Translations under genes and position numbers: made by a program
Shown: in pieces, positions 36,673 through 47,932 of the stretch
How positions within the stretch are numbered: the first letter of the stretch is position 1
How the letters are laid out: each line of letters opens with the position of its first letter
The notes under the pieces: generated by a model
The model's input: only the letters and a program-made list of their open reading frames with translations
Told to the model about the DNA's origin: nothing
The model's database searches: none
Assembly (NCBI GenBank): GCA_026874595.1
Contig: CM049309.1
Coordinates: forward strand, 92,526,723 to 92,590,722
Length of the DNA stretch: 64,000 nucleotides
Origin: Sipunculus nudus
Taxonomy: Eukaryota > Annelida > Sipuncula > Golfingiida > Sipunculidae
Direction of reading: 5' to 3'

Positions 36673-38660
36673 ACTAGAATACGGGTAGTCGACAAGCGAC
36701 TACTTGTATCCGCCTAAATCAGAGTGGAACGGGTGAAGTGTTGCATATCAGCATGGATGTCTGCAGCCAAATTGTGTATGTAGGTTGCGCTACCTACCAA
36801 AAAATCCAGAAAGCCGTCCAAGTTGTATACATATGCAAAATTTAAGGCAGATAAGTCAAACCACTATATTGTATATGAGTGATTTTTGCCCTTGGCAGAC
36901 AAACAGATGGACGCTGTGCAAAAAAGGGTTGCAGGTGGCGCCACCAGTTTAGCGTATGATAAAGAGCTTTGTGAGAACTATACACATGCAAAATTTTGGC
37001 CCAATTGGTCAAACGGTTCCCTAGATATGAGCTTGGATGTCTGCAGCGTAAACTTGATTGTAGGTGGCGCCACCTGTCATAAAATCAGAAAAGCTATCCA
37101 GGATGTATAAGCATGCAGAATTTCAGGTGAATTAGTCAAACCACTGCAGAGATATGAGTGATTTTAACCCAAGGCAGACGAACAGCTGGACACCGTGCAA
37201 ACATGGTTGCAGGTGGCGCCACCATTTTTTGTGTATGTTATAAAGCTCTCCAAGGGCTACATTTGTGCAAAAAAATTTTCCTGATCAATCAAACGGTTCC
37301 TGAGATATGAGCTTGGATGTCTGCAGCGTAAACATGAATGTAGGTGGCGCCACCTGTCATAAAATCAGAAAAGCTATCCAGGATGTATACGCATGCCAAA
37401 TTTCAGGTGAATTAGTCAAGTCACTGCAGAGATATGAGTGATTTTAACCCAAGGCAGACAAACAGATGGACACTGTACAAACATGGTTGCAGGTAGCGGC
37501 ACCATTTTTGGTGTATGTTATAAAGCTCTCCAAGGGCTACATTTGTGCAAAAGAATTTTCCTGATCAGTCACACGGTTCCCGAGATATGAGCTTGGATGT
37601 CTGCAGCGTAAACGTGAATGTAGGTGGCGCCACCTGTCATAAAATCAGATAAGCTATCCAGGATGTATACGCATGCCAAATTTCAGGTGAATTAGTCAAG
37701 TCACTGCAGAGATATGAGTGATTTTAACCCAAGGCAGACGAACAGATGGACACTGTGCAAACATGGTTGCAGGTGGCGCCACCATTTTTGGTGTATGTTA
37801 TAAAGCTCTCCAAGGGCTACATTTGTGCAAAAGAATTTTCCTGATCGGTCAAACGGTTCCGGAGATATGAGCTTGGATGTCTGCAGCGTCAACGTGAATG
37901 TAGGTGGCGCCACCTGTCATAAAATCAGAAAAGCTATCCAGGATGTTTGCGCATGCCGAATTTTAGGTGAATTAGTCAAGTCACTGCAGAGATATGAGTG
38001 ATTTTAACCCAAGGCAGACGAACAGATGGACACTGTGCAAACATGGTTGCAGGTGGCGCCACCATTTTTGGTGTATGTTATAAAGCTCTCCAAGGGCTAC
38101 ATTTGTGCAAAAGAATTTTCCTGATCGGTCAAACGGTTCCGGAGATATGAGCTTGGATGTCTGCAGCGTCAACGTGAATGTAGGTGGCGCCACCTGTCAT
38201 AAAATCAGAAAAGCTATCCAGGATGTTTGCGAATGCCGAATTTCAGGTGAATTAGTCAAGTCACTGCAGAGATATGAGTGATTTTAACCCAAGGCAGACG
38301 AACAGATGGACACTGTGCAAACATGGTTGCAGGTGGCGCCACCATTTTTGGTGTATGTTATAAAGCTCTCCGAGGGCTACATTTGTGCAAAAAAATTTTC
38401 CTGATCGGTCAAACGGTTCCCGAGATATGTGGGTTTATGTGTGGAAACAGACGCACAAACGGACGCAGAGCGCAGAGGAAAGGTCAGAGGTCAAAACAAA
38501 ATCGGGGCGCAGCAGTTAACATGTGACCCGAATATAATCCCGGGTTTCGGAAAATTCCGCCCAGCGGTTACGGAGGAGTTCTCTGGACACCTACGCAGCG
38601 GCGGCGGCGGCGACCAGCTGAAAACATAGTATCCGCAAAACTCTGTTTTGGCGGATACAA
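36673..38660 (+). mobile_element. Family D element D5 with empty-site evidence
   Basis: Complete, with one more 280-bp unit than D4. It interrupts the repeat whose intact version is at ~2460. Joining the flanks (GCCAAAAATAAA and ATAAAATACAG) reproduces the intact form without any duplicated target beyond one ambiguous A. This is the expected result of rolling-circle (Helitron/Helentron) insertion, not of cut-and-paste or LINE-type insertion. Confidence 0.87.
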
Positions 38661-39571
38661 TAAAATACAGAAAATCATAACATTCATCTAGTTTATGCAC
38701 CAGCTGGGGGGGGGGGGGGGGGGAGTGCAGGGCAGAGGGGAAGCCTGCTAGTAGTGGCCAAGCTAAGCCAAGGCAAGCTGCCTGGGGTGGGTTACATAAT
38801 GCAAGTGAAGACTGTATTACTAGGTGGGCCAGATGTAAACAACACTTGACATGGTGTATGAATACTTGAATAAAAGCTACTCTTTTCAAACAATTCCTTT
38901 GAAATTTCAGGTTTTAAAAGATTAAATCCTTATGTATATATGCTGTGAAAATTAAATCAACAGTGCTTACAGGGAAAAAACGTGCCATTGCCAAAGTTGG
39001 ACAAAATTTAAGGTATTGATTTTTTATTTATGCTAATAACTTGAAAAATTTGCAAAATTCAGATCTTATTTTGGGTAAACAATTGAATCTTGATTAAATA
39101 AAGTTATATTCCTGAAAAAAGTCTCCAGCATCAGCAATTCTCATGTTAAGTGAGCAAATATATTTCCTGATTTTTAAGAAACTGCATTATATTTGGGCCC
39201 ATAACTTCAAAATAATACCAAATACTAACCTAATTTTTGGTATGTGCACAGAAAATGTATGGAAAAATAAGAATACTAAATATGATCAAAAACAGATCAG
39301 TGGTTTTGATATTATGCAGCTTTGAAGTGTAACAATGGCTTTTTTATGGAAAATGGAGGTTTTTCCTTAATATCTCGAAGGAAGGAAGTCCCAATGACCC
39401 AATTTTCAGTATGGTAGGAGATTTTGGGGACATCTATTGGTATGCAGAATTCTGGATTCTTAGGTCCAACGGTTTTAAAACGTGTCCTGTTAACGGACGG
39501 CCGGACGGACGGACGACAGACAAAGGACCACAACTATAGCTCAGATGACTTATAGTCAGCTGAGCTAAAAA
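38661..39571 (+). mobile_element. Repeat segment right part and family A 3' module
   Basis: Bases 38661-38890 complete the repeat split by D5 (poly-G 38706-38723). Bases ~38900-39571 are a family A module ending in GGAC repeats, hairpin 39537-39567 and AAAA. Confidence 0.7.
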
Positions 39572-39650
39572 TGCTAACGATTGGTCTGGTTTATGTTGAT
39601 AGACAGAGTACCTATAGGCCAAGAAGTGTTGTCATAAATGACGAAAATAT

Positions 39651-42363
39651 TGTTACAGAATGTAAGTAGATGTCTAATGTAAAATTTTCAGGAGATTAAA
39701 AGTACTTAGTTTAATGGGAAAATAAAGTGCGGTATGGGGGGTAAATTTCTGTGTGACATTCACTAAAATGAATGTGGTAATTATTTCAAATGATAGGCTG
39801 TTATCAGCCTACAGTGGCAGGTATGACTGAGATTTTTTAAATCACGGGGTGGGTCCTTGGGTTGGGATACCAGGATCTTGGACCCCGGCTTTATTAATTT
39901 CATTTTATACAAATACTTGTCAAATTATTTATGAATTTAACTTTACACTAGGGTAAAAACTACTAGTTGTGTAGTGATCAAGTTTCAGACGTGTCATTAC
40001 TGTACAACTGCTAGTTTGTGTGGTGATAAAGTTATACTATAGTATAGTCTATACTATAGACGTGTCAGTAGTTAGTCAATTTATCATGTGATTTAGCTTA
40101 TATTGTAAGTCAGTCACAGTAGTTTCCAACGTGTGACTTACAATATTGGAATTATATATGTATTCAGACTAAGTCTGTGTAAACTACTAACCATAGTGGT
40201 TTTATTTGAATATATATGTAACTCTTATAATATTAGGGAGTAAACACGGCACACGTGTTTTAGTGTGCATGTCAACAGGGACGCGGCGTTCCTGTGTAAT
40301 TTATCGTCACATCGCGTGGAAAAGTGTAAACTTAGTTGTTATTATATTAAAACCTGCGGGTAATCAGGTATATCCTGATAATGTCATTCTGTCTATCTTA
40401 CCCGATTGTGACGGGGAAAGATGTTTCTCCAGTACGGAAGCGAGAAATTCCTGCATAAATATCCAGCGTGGTTGTATGTTTACGACTTGAAGCGAGCGCC
40501 ATTATGTGGGTTGCCTTTGCGCATGCTCGCTAGGTCACTATAGCCTGTTTATGGCAGATGACTTGATGACGTCATCAATATAGTGCATAAATAACCTGCG
40601 TACTGGGGATGCCCCGGACTTGTCAACTGGCATCCCTGCAGGTTGGACGGTTCCTTTTCTGATCTCATTCCAAGCAGAAGTCGGGAACGTTCCTACTATT
40701 TGGGAGGAACGGCTGTTCCTGGCCATTGGTGGGAACGCTTCCTGACTAATGCTGGAATGAGACATATATCCTTCTGGTTAAGGCGCTCCGCCCGGCTTAA
40801 GCGCTCCGCCCCTTTGGGGATTCTATTTAAATAAGGTCACGTGGTTTTGTTTACATCGTTCCCACCGTTTGCTGGGAATGATGTCAGTTTGTCAAATAAA
40901 TTTACTTCTCGCCTAACAATAGGAACTGAAAGTTTCTGATATTTATTAAACAGTAAGAAAAGGGTTAGTTTAACTTATTTTATTCCAAATATGTCACGGG
41001 AACGGCTTTGTGGCCCGAAAATTCCCCCTTCCTACAGAATGGTAGGAACGGTGTCCACCTCACACCCGTTCCCACCAAATGACAGGAACGATGTCTCGTT
41101 CCTACCAAATGCTAGGAACGACTCTATTATACTTTCTTCCTCTCCCGTTCCCACCAAATGGTAGTAATGGTTCCTCCTTCTTTATAGCCAGCTCCTTCTA
41201 CAACTTATACTTTCTTTCTCTCCCATTCCCACCAAATGGTAGGAATGATTCCTCCTTCCTAATAGCCAGCTCCTTCTACAACTGGTGCTTTCTTTCTCTC
41301 CCGTTCCCACCAAATGGTAGGAATGGTTCCCACTTTATTCCATCCCTCACTTAAACTTTTTCTCTCTCATTTTCTCTCTATCTAGTGGTAGGGGCAACAT
41401 TCCTTTCCCCCCTCCCTCTCTTTCTCTCTCTCATATACCTTTCAGCTTTTTATTAATTATATACAGTTATCTACAGTTAATATAGACTGGTATTTTTGCA
41501 ACTCTCAGTGAGTGGGTAAATAGTAAATTAGGGCGGGGTACTGAGTGCCGAGAAGGATATATTCATGACTAATATATATTCATTTAAATTGTTTAGTTAT
41601 GAATGACAATTTTTGTGGGAATTAACATTTTGGTAATAGAACTTGTACTTTAATAGAACTTAGACTTTAATGGTACTAATACTGTAAGGGAGCTTAGACT
41701 TTTAACATTCGATGAGCGGGATCTCTGTGTTTCGAATTAGGGGGAACTTAGTACGTATTATTAGTCCGGAAATCAGGGTTTCTTTGAAGTGTAATATCAG
41801 ACTCAAACTTCACAAATGCAGTTTTTATTTGCAGTAACTTTAGATTTAAACTCAGTAGTTAGGTGGTTGGTGATACAGGTGAATGTATGTTAATGCTTAG
41901 ATGTATTTTTAGGTTTGGATTTTGAACAAATTAAAGTAACGGGGTATTCACTGTTAACTTGGGGTAGAATATAAGATTTAAAATCAGTTTTCTCATCTTT
42001 GATGCGATCATTAACATTAATGTCATTGTATTTTAGCAATTAAGAGATTAATTCAGCTTTTTCATCTTTGATACGATCATTATCTTCAATCTCATTGTAT
42101 TCGATTTTTACTACAGAATTAAATGTTTAAACTTTAAGACATGTGTTATGCATGATTTTGGAGGCGACTGTGTCAGTGGATGTTTGTGATGGGTGCCTGA
42201 TTAAAATTCCCTTACCAGTCCTTTCCTTCTCCCCTTTGTAATAATTGGAAAATTATGTTTGGAAACTTAAATTTAATTTTAGTTGCCCACCGGTCCTCGT
42301 ATTTTGGGGTGCGAGGCGAACCCCCAGGCACAAAGGCCATCCTGGTGAACCGGTGGTGTAACA
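39651..42363 (+). repeat. 5' LTR
   Basis: 2713 bp, TG...CA ends with a 7-bp inverted TGTTACA. Visible parts: perfect palindrome TATACTATAGTATA (40033), a 13-bp stem ATATTGTAAGTCA (40100-40112 with 40134-40146), a 16-bp palindrome TTGATGACGTCATCAA with a CRE core (40563-40578), an AT-rich TATA-like stretch at ~40824 followed by CACGTG, AATAAA at 40895, and a cluster of hairpins built on GGTAGGAACG (41022-41330). Which of the TATA-like and AATAAA sites is used is unknown. Confidence 0.95.
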
Positions 42364-42365
42364 AA

Positions 42366-42383
42366 TGGTGTCAGAAGTGGGAT
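42366..42383 (+). promoter_or_regulatory. Primer binding site, tRNA-Leu type
   Basis: TGGTGTCAGAAGTGGGAT begins two bases after the 5' LTR. It is complementary to the 3' end of animal tRNA-Leu(CAA), whose 3' sequence from memory is ATCCCACTTCTGACACCA. Confidence 0.8.
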
Positions 42384-42863
42384 AGTCTAAAAGAGTTAGA
42401 CTTGAAAAACAGGGATAGTCTAAAAGAATTAGGCTTGGTAAACAGGATTAGTGTTACTTGTATAATGTAGTCAATGTGGGAGACAGATTAGTGTCGGAGG
42501 CTACATTAGGTTCTCATGGTAGCTCAGACGGAGGAGCTGTGGCTGTGAGGAGATATAGTTTACGCTAACCTGTAGGCTACTTTAATACAAGTGTTGGTTT
42601 GTTCCATCAGGTTAGGTTTAATATTGGGGAAATAAGGTATTTAACAGTTAAATGATGAATATTATAAATAAATGGATGTGTAATATGATTATGTTGCAAC
42701 CTATGATATTTATTCCTTAACTGATAGTAAAGTTTAAGGGAAATAGGGGTAGTGTGGGCTATACTTGTGGCTGTTTAACTAAAGGGAGCCAGCTCAACCT
42801 GTCTCTGCAGACTTTGACTGTGCTGAAAATATATGAAGTTGAGCAGTATTTGGCGGATTACCA

Positions 42864-44018
42864 TTGTGTCGTGCCTTTGATTGCGAGTGGTCATCGTCCA
42901 TTGTGAAACAGCACCTTAATACGCAGTCAGCATCTGTTATCACCGGGGTATTCCTTCTCCTTCGCTACGTCATGGCAGAACAAGGGGTACAGACTCGAGG
43001 CAAGGCCAAGCAGTTGCAGCAGGCCGATGACTTTGCTGATACACGCCATGAACCAGATGAGGCAGAGTTAGCTCCTCTCTTCGAAATGGATGTACCTAAT
43101 GAGCCTCGCCGTGATAAGAACCGTGGTCATTATCCTGCGTTTTATCGGGGAGATGGGTCGCGCAGACGACATGAAAGAGACTACGAGGCCCATGTGGCCC
43201 CCATCTCAAGCTCGCCGTACCCTTTCAGCATCCCAACGTTCAATGGGACTGGGAGATGGGGTACTTTTATTAAACAATTTGAGGCCATTGCTATGAATCT
43301 AGCATGGTCAAGGGCAGAAACACTACACTACCTTCTGGTTTCATTAAAGGGTGATGCGGCTGATTTTGCATTTGAGCTTGAACCAGCCATCTTATCTGAT
43401 TATGCCGCACTCATCCACGAACTTGATCTACGTTTCACCGTTCACACAACCCGCGAGATAAGCCAGAATGCCTTTTACACGCGGCGACTGAGACGCAATG
43501 AAACAGCAAGAGAATATGCAGCAGCCCTCAAAAGTCTGGTACAAAGAGCGTATCCTCGCAGTTTATCAGCTGAAGTTCGTGACGACATGCTTCTCAAGCA
43601 ATTTTTTGACGGCCTGGACGATCACGAGGCCTGTTATCAGGTCAGATATTTACAGCGTCCCCGCTGTATAGACGAGGCTGTTGATAAGCTTCAAGAGTAC
43701 TACAATTATAGACAGTTACGACAAGACAGTCGCAGTAAGGGTGCAGTCAGGGTTGTGGGCAATGGCCTTCAGTCAGACCCTGAAAAGCAAAAGAATTCTC
43801 CTCAGACTGTTACACCTGACTTAAAGCAACTCTGCATCACCATGGAAACACTGACAGCAACACTGTCAAAATTGTTGCAAGGACAAACAGGTGGGAAGCC
43901 AATCTCATCTGGTGTTGAAAATTTAAAGAGAAGGGTGATCTGTTATTTTTGTGGGCAGGCAGGACATTATTCCAGGGAGTGTCCCGCCAGGCAACAATGT
44001 GGCGCCCAAAAAACCTGA
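42864..44018 (+). CDS. gag: gag of the Ty3/gypsy element
   Basis: The frame is 384 codons from the first ATG. The ATG at 42972 (MAEQGVQTRGKAKQLQQ) is a more natural start because what precedes it is unlike Gag. The middle (about residues 115-275) has the feel of the retrotransposon Gag capsid region (TFIKQFEAIAMNLAW, LLVSLKGDAADFAFEL). The C-terminus has one CCHC zinc knuckle, CYFCGQAGHYSREC, the nucleocapsid RNA-binding motif. Pol follows in the same frame beyond the gag terminator; read-through of that terminator is one strategy known for LTR elements, but which is used here cannot be told from sequence. Confidence 0.9.
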   Translation: MCRAFDCEWSSSIVKQHLNTQSASVITGVFLLLRYVMAEQGVQTRGKAKQLQQADDFADTRHEPDEAELAPLFEMDVPNEPRRDKNRGHYPAFYRGDGSRRRHERDYEAHVAPISSSPYPFSIPTFNGTGRWGTFIKQFEAIAMNLAWSRAETLHYLLVSLKGDAADFAFELEPAILSDYAALIHELDLRFTVHTTREISQNAFYTRRLRRNETAREYAAALKSLVQRAYPRSLSAEVRDDMLLKQFFDGLDDHEACYQVRYLQRPRCIDEAVDKLQEYYNYRQLRQDSRSKGAVRVVGNGLQSDPEKQKNSPQTVTPDLKQLCITMETLTATLSKLLQGQTGGKPISSGVENLKRRVICYFCGQAGHYSRECPARQQCGAQKT

Positions 44019-44120
44019 AACGAAAGGTTCGGGAAACTAATTCGGGTTGACCCCAGCGGCCACGGGCCAACCCAAACAATTGAAAATGAGCAAGTATGTG
44101 GACAGGGCGAGACTGAACAT

Positions 44121-47100
44121 TTGATTAATGGCAGTCTGTATGTCGATGCATCTATTTATAATGTATCTGGACCATTTTTGCTGGACACTGGAGCCAGCAG
44201 AACAATCATTTCAAGAAAGACTTATGACAAAATACCAAAGAATGTACAACGTTTGTCACGAAGATCTGACTTCCAGGCTCAGCTACAGCTAGCCGATGGG
44301 ACCCCACTAAAGATCTGCGGTTGCTTTGATCTTCCCATCAAAATCGGTTCATATGTTGGTCAGCATCCAATTATTGTTGCAGATGTGTTAGAATTTGGTA
44401 TATTAGGACTAGACTTCCTGAAAAATAATCACTGTCAGATTCACCTGGACTCACTACATATGTATGTTAAGGGCATAAAAGTGCCGTGCTATTACCAGCA
44501 GTTTGGTCCTGAACTTAGGGAAGTTAGATTGGCCGAGGACTGTTTAATTCCGGCCAGATCCGAGGTTGTGATACCTGCATCGGTTGGATTGAAGTATATG
44601 AACAATTGTTTGGTGCAACCAAACAGATTCACCGAGATGCGGTATCAGATACGAGTTGCTAGTACACTGGTCAACATTGTTCATGGACTAATTTCAGTGC
44701 GGTTGTTGAATTCAAACAACACAGATATTATACTACACAAGTGTACGAGAATTGGTTTTATTGAACCAGTTTTACCATTTGAAAAGAACTTAGACTCAGA
44801 GACATTGAATTCTGATCAGGTTATTCCTGTACGTAACATAAGTAGGGGAGATGAAGCACCATCATTACCAGGGCCGGGTAATTTGAAAGAAATTATGGGG
44901 TCACTACCTGAACATTTTAAAGACACCATTGCCAGAACAAATGACTTAATAACACCAAATGAACAAAGTAGACTGATATCTCTACTGTTGGAGTTTCAGA
45001 CTTCCTTTGCCAGTGACAGTATGGACTTAGGAAGGACCTCAGTGGTTGAACATACCATTGATACCACTGACCACCATCCGATAAAACAAAGACCACGTCG
45101 CACACCGCTAGCCTTTAAGGGAGAAGAACAAGTCGAAGTCCAGAAAATGCTTGACCAAGGGGTAATTCGAGAATCAACATCGCCATGGAGTTCGCCCGTT
45201 GTCCTCGTACGCAAGAAGGATGGTTCTACAAGATTCTGCGTAGACTACCGGAAGCTGAATGAAGTTACCAAGAAAGATTCGTATCCACTACCGCGTATGG
45301 AAGATTGCTTCGACTCCTTAGTGGGATCAAAGTATTTCTCCACCATGGATTTAGCGAGCGGTTATTGGCAGATTAAAGTTAGTGAGAAAGATCAACCTAA
45401 AACAGCATTTGTAACAAAATCGGGGCTTTATGAGTTTATAGTTATGCCATTTGGTTTGGTAAATGCTCCCAGCACATTTGAAAGATGCATGGAGACCATT
45501 CTACGTAAATTGCAGTGGCAAACCTGTCTGATTTATTTAGACGACATCATCGTTTTTAGCAAAACCTTCGATGAGCACCTAGTTCGGCTTAGAGAGGTGT
45601 TAAAGAGAATTAGGGACGCCGGGTTAAAGCTCAAACCCTCGAAATGCTGTTTTCTACAAAGACAGGTGAAATTTTTAGGGCACGTTGTGTCGGAGGCCGG
45701 GATCGCTACTGAGAAAATCGAGGCGGTAAAGAAATGGGCTGTACCTGATACCGTAACAAAAGTGCGTTCATTTTTAGGATTCTGTTCCTATTATCGTCGT
45801 TTTATTTACAAGTTCTCAGAAGTAGCTGCTCCACTTAACAAATTAATCGGGAAAAATGTGCCGTTCGTGTGGAGCCCAAAATGTCAAGAAGCCTTCAACT
45901 ATCTTCGTCAGAAGCTGGTTGAAGCTCCGATCATGTCATACCCCACAATGGATGATTTATTCATCCTGGACACTGATGCATCTGATATTGGCATCGGTGC
46001 TGTATTGTCTCAGATGCAAGAAGACCAAGAAAAAGTTATTGCGTATGCGAGTCGATCTTTAAACAAAGCAGAGCGTAACTACTGTGTTACCAGAAAGGAG
46101 CTTCTAGCCATCGTGAATTTTGTTCAGCATTTTAGAAATTATCTGTCAGGTCGTCGGTTTATTGTTAGATCAGATCATCAGCCACTGAAATGGTTATTCA
46201 ATCTTCGGGAGCCCAGTGGTCAAGTGGCCCGCTGGCTCGAAATATTGTCATCGTATGATTTCGCCATAGACTACCGACCTGGGAAGAAACACGGAAATGC
46301 TGATGGGCTGTCCAGATCATGCGATCCTCGTAGTTGCAACTGCATACCAAATGATGATGCATATCTACCTTGTGGGCCGTGTAAGAAGTGCAGCCGGAAT
46401 GATGAAATGATGAATGTGAAGGTCGCCCCAGTAACTACGCGAGCTACTGCCTCACAAGAATTGCCAAACACAGCTGCGGATCCGCCATGGTTATCTGTAT
46501 ATACAAGTGAAGAATTAAAGATAATGCAAGAGAATGATCCAGAAATTGCTCCGGTTCTGATGTGGAAAGTAGAATCTGATGAAAGACCACAAGGGGACAC
46601 TATTGTTATAACTAGCTCTGGTACTCGGAACCTGTGGCTCAACTGGGACCTTCTTGAAATAAGACAAGGTGTTTTATGGATGAAAGGAACTGATTTAAGA
46701 AAGCATAATCAGTTTCGCCTAATTGCACCAACATCCTGCAGAAAAGACATCCTGAAATTGGCACATGATTCTGTTCATGCTGGGCATATGGGTTTTAAGA
46801 AAACACTTGCTAGGTTGGCCAGATGTTTCTACTGGTACCAAATGAGACAAACAGTATACAACTATGTACGGGGTTGTGATACGTGCGCAGTAAATAACAG
46901 GGCTCCAAAGCCTGTGAAAGCACCCTTAGGAAAAATGTCAGTAGGTGGACCTTTAGACCGAATCAGTACTGATGTCATGGGACCTTTTCCAGTTACCCCC
47001 AGGGGTAATCGTTATATCCTGGTTGTACAGGATTACTTCACCAAGTGGGTTGAAGTGTTCCCGGTACCTGACCAAACCGCAGAGACCTGTGCAGATAAAA

Positions 47101-47841
47101 TAGTGAATGAGTTTTTCACCCGATTCGGACTTCCCTTAAACATTCATTCCGACCAGGGTCGAAATTATGAGTCTGACTTGTTTAAGGAAATGTGCCATCT
47201 TCTTCAAATAAAAAAAGACACGAACTTCGCCCAGACATCCGGAGTGTAACGGAATGGTTGAACGCTTCAACCGTACCCTCTTACGAATGATAAAGTCATA
47301 TCTGGCCAAACAACAAAGTAATTGGGACTTGCACCTTAGCTGGTTAGCTAGTGCCTATAGATCTGCTATACATGAAAGCACTGGTTATACGCCAAATATG
47401 CTCATGCTAGGAAGAGAAGTTCGCATGCCAGCTGAATTATTATTTGGTAATCCAAACAAAAATGATTCAAATTCTTACGGTAATTACACTCAGACACTGC
47501 AAGAAACCATTATCGATACCCAGCATATGGCTCGCCAAAACTTAAAAGGTAGACTGCAAAGACAGGAAGAGAACTATGATACAAGAGTTGGGTTTAGGCC
47601 ATACCTTCCTGGGACTTTAGTTTGGTTTAGAAATGAGGCTAGGTATGTGGGTAGATGCCCAAAGTTACAAAATAACTGGCTAGGGCCATACATTATAACT
47701 GAAAAACTGAGTGATCTTGTATACAAAATACAAGTCTCCAGATCAGGGGCAACCAAAACGGTACATTATGATAAACTTAAAGTGTTTACTGGGACTAATA
47801 TTCCACCTTGGTTACGAAGAAAGAAAACAGAACTTACCTAG
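44121..47841 (+). pseudogene. pol: pol region: protease, reverse transcriptase, RNase H, integrase
   Basis: Domains in order: aspartic protease with DTGAS near 44180; reverse transcriptase (~45050-45700) with the YLDD catalytic box and FSTMDLASGYWQI; RNase H (~45950-46280) with DTDASDIGIGAVL and SDHQPLKWLF; integrase zinc finger HHCC (~46750-46880: HAGHMGF, CDTC), DDE core (~46960-47250: STDVMGPF, HSDQGRNYE) and a GPY/F-type module (LGPYIITEKLSDLVYKI) near 47680. This set and order define Ty3/gypsy pol; clade within gypsy (Mag-like or other) is not resolved. The region is nearly whole with about one break. Confidence 0.93.
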
Positions 47842-47906
47842 ACAATGGGTTGTCAGGTGACAGGCTAGTATTAAGGAATATCCCTATGATATTAAGTCCG
47901 TAATAA

Positions 47907-47928
47907 TTTGTTTTATTTTTTTTCACAG
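47907..47928 (+). promoter_or_regulatory. Candidate splice acceptor ahead of ORF3
   Basis: A T-rich tract of about 20 nt ending TTTCACAG lies four bases before the ORF3 start codon. Splicing to a third ORF is known for gypsy/errantivirus env messages, so ORF3 could be expressed from a spliced message. The donor was not identified. Confidence 0.55.
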
Positions 47929-47932
47929 CAAA

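Noticed and set aside
23632-38629. Many 60-85 codon frames beginning MILSHGRQTDG or MAPPTFTFTLQ
   Set aside because: They recur with every family D core unit, on both strands, and track the repeat consensus rather than codon constraint.
213-38660. Canonical Helitrons
   Set aside because: The 3' ends lack CTRR after the hairpin and the 5' ends lack TC; the subterminal inverted motif and A/A junction suit the Helentron subgroup better.
40206-41354. Frames of 63-94 codons in the LTRs
   Set aside because: They lie in LTR noncoding sequence, include hairpin repeats, and resemble no known protein.
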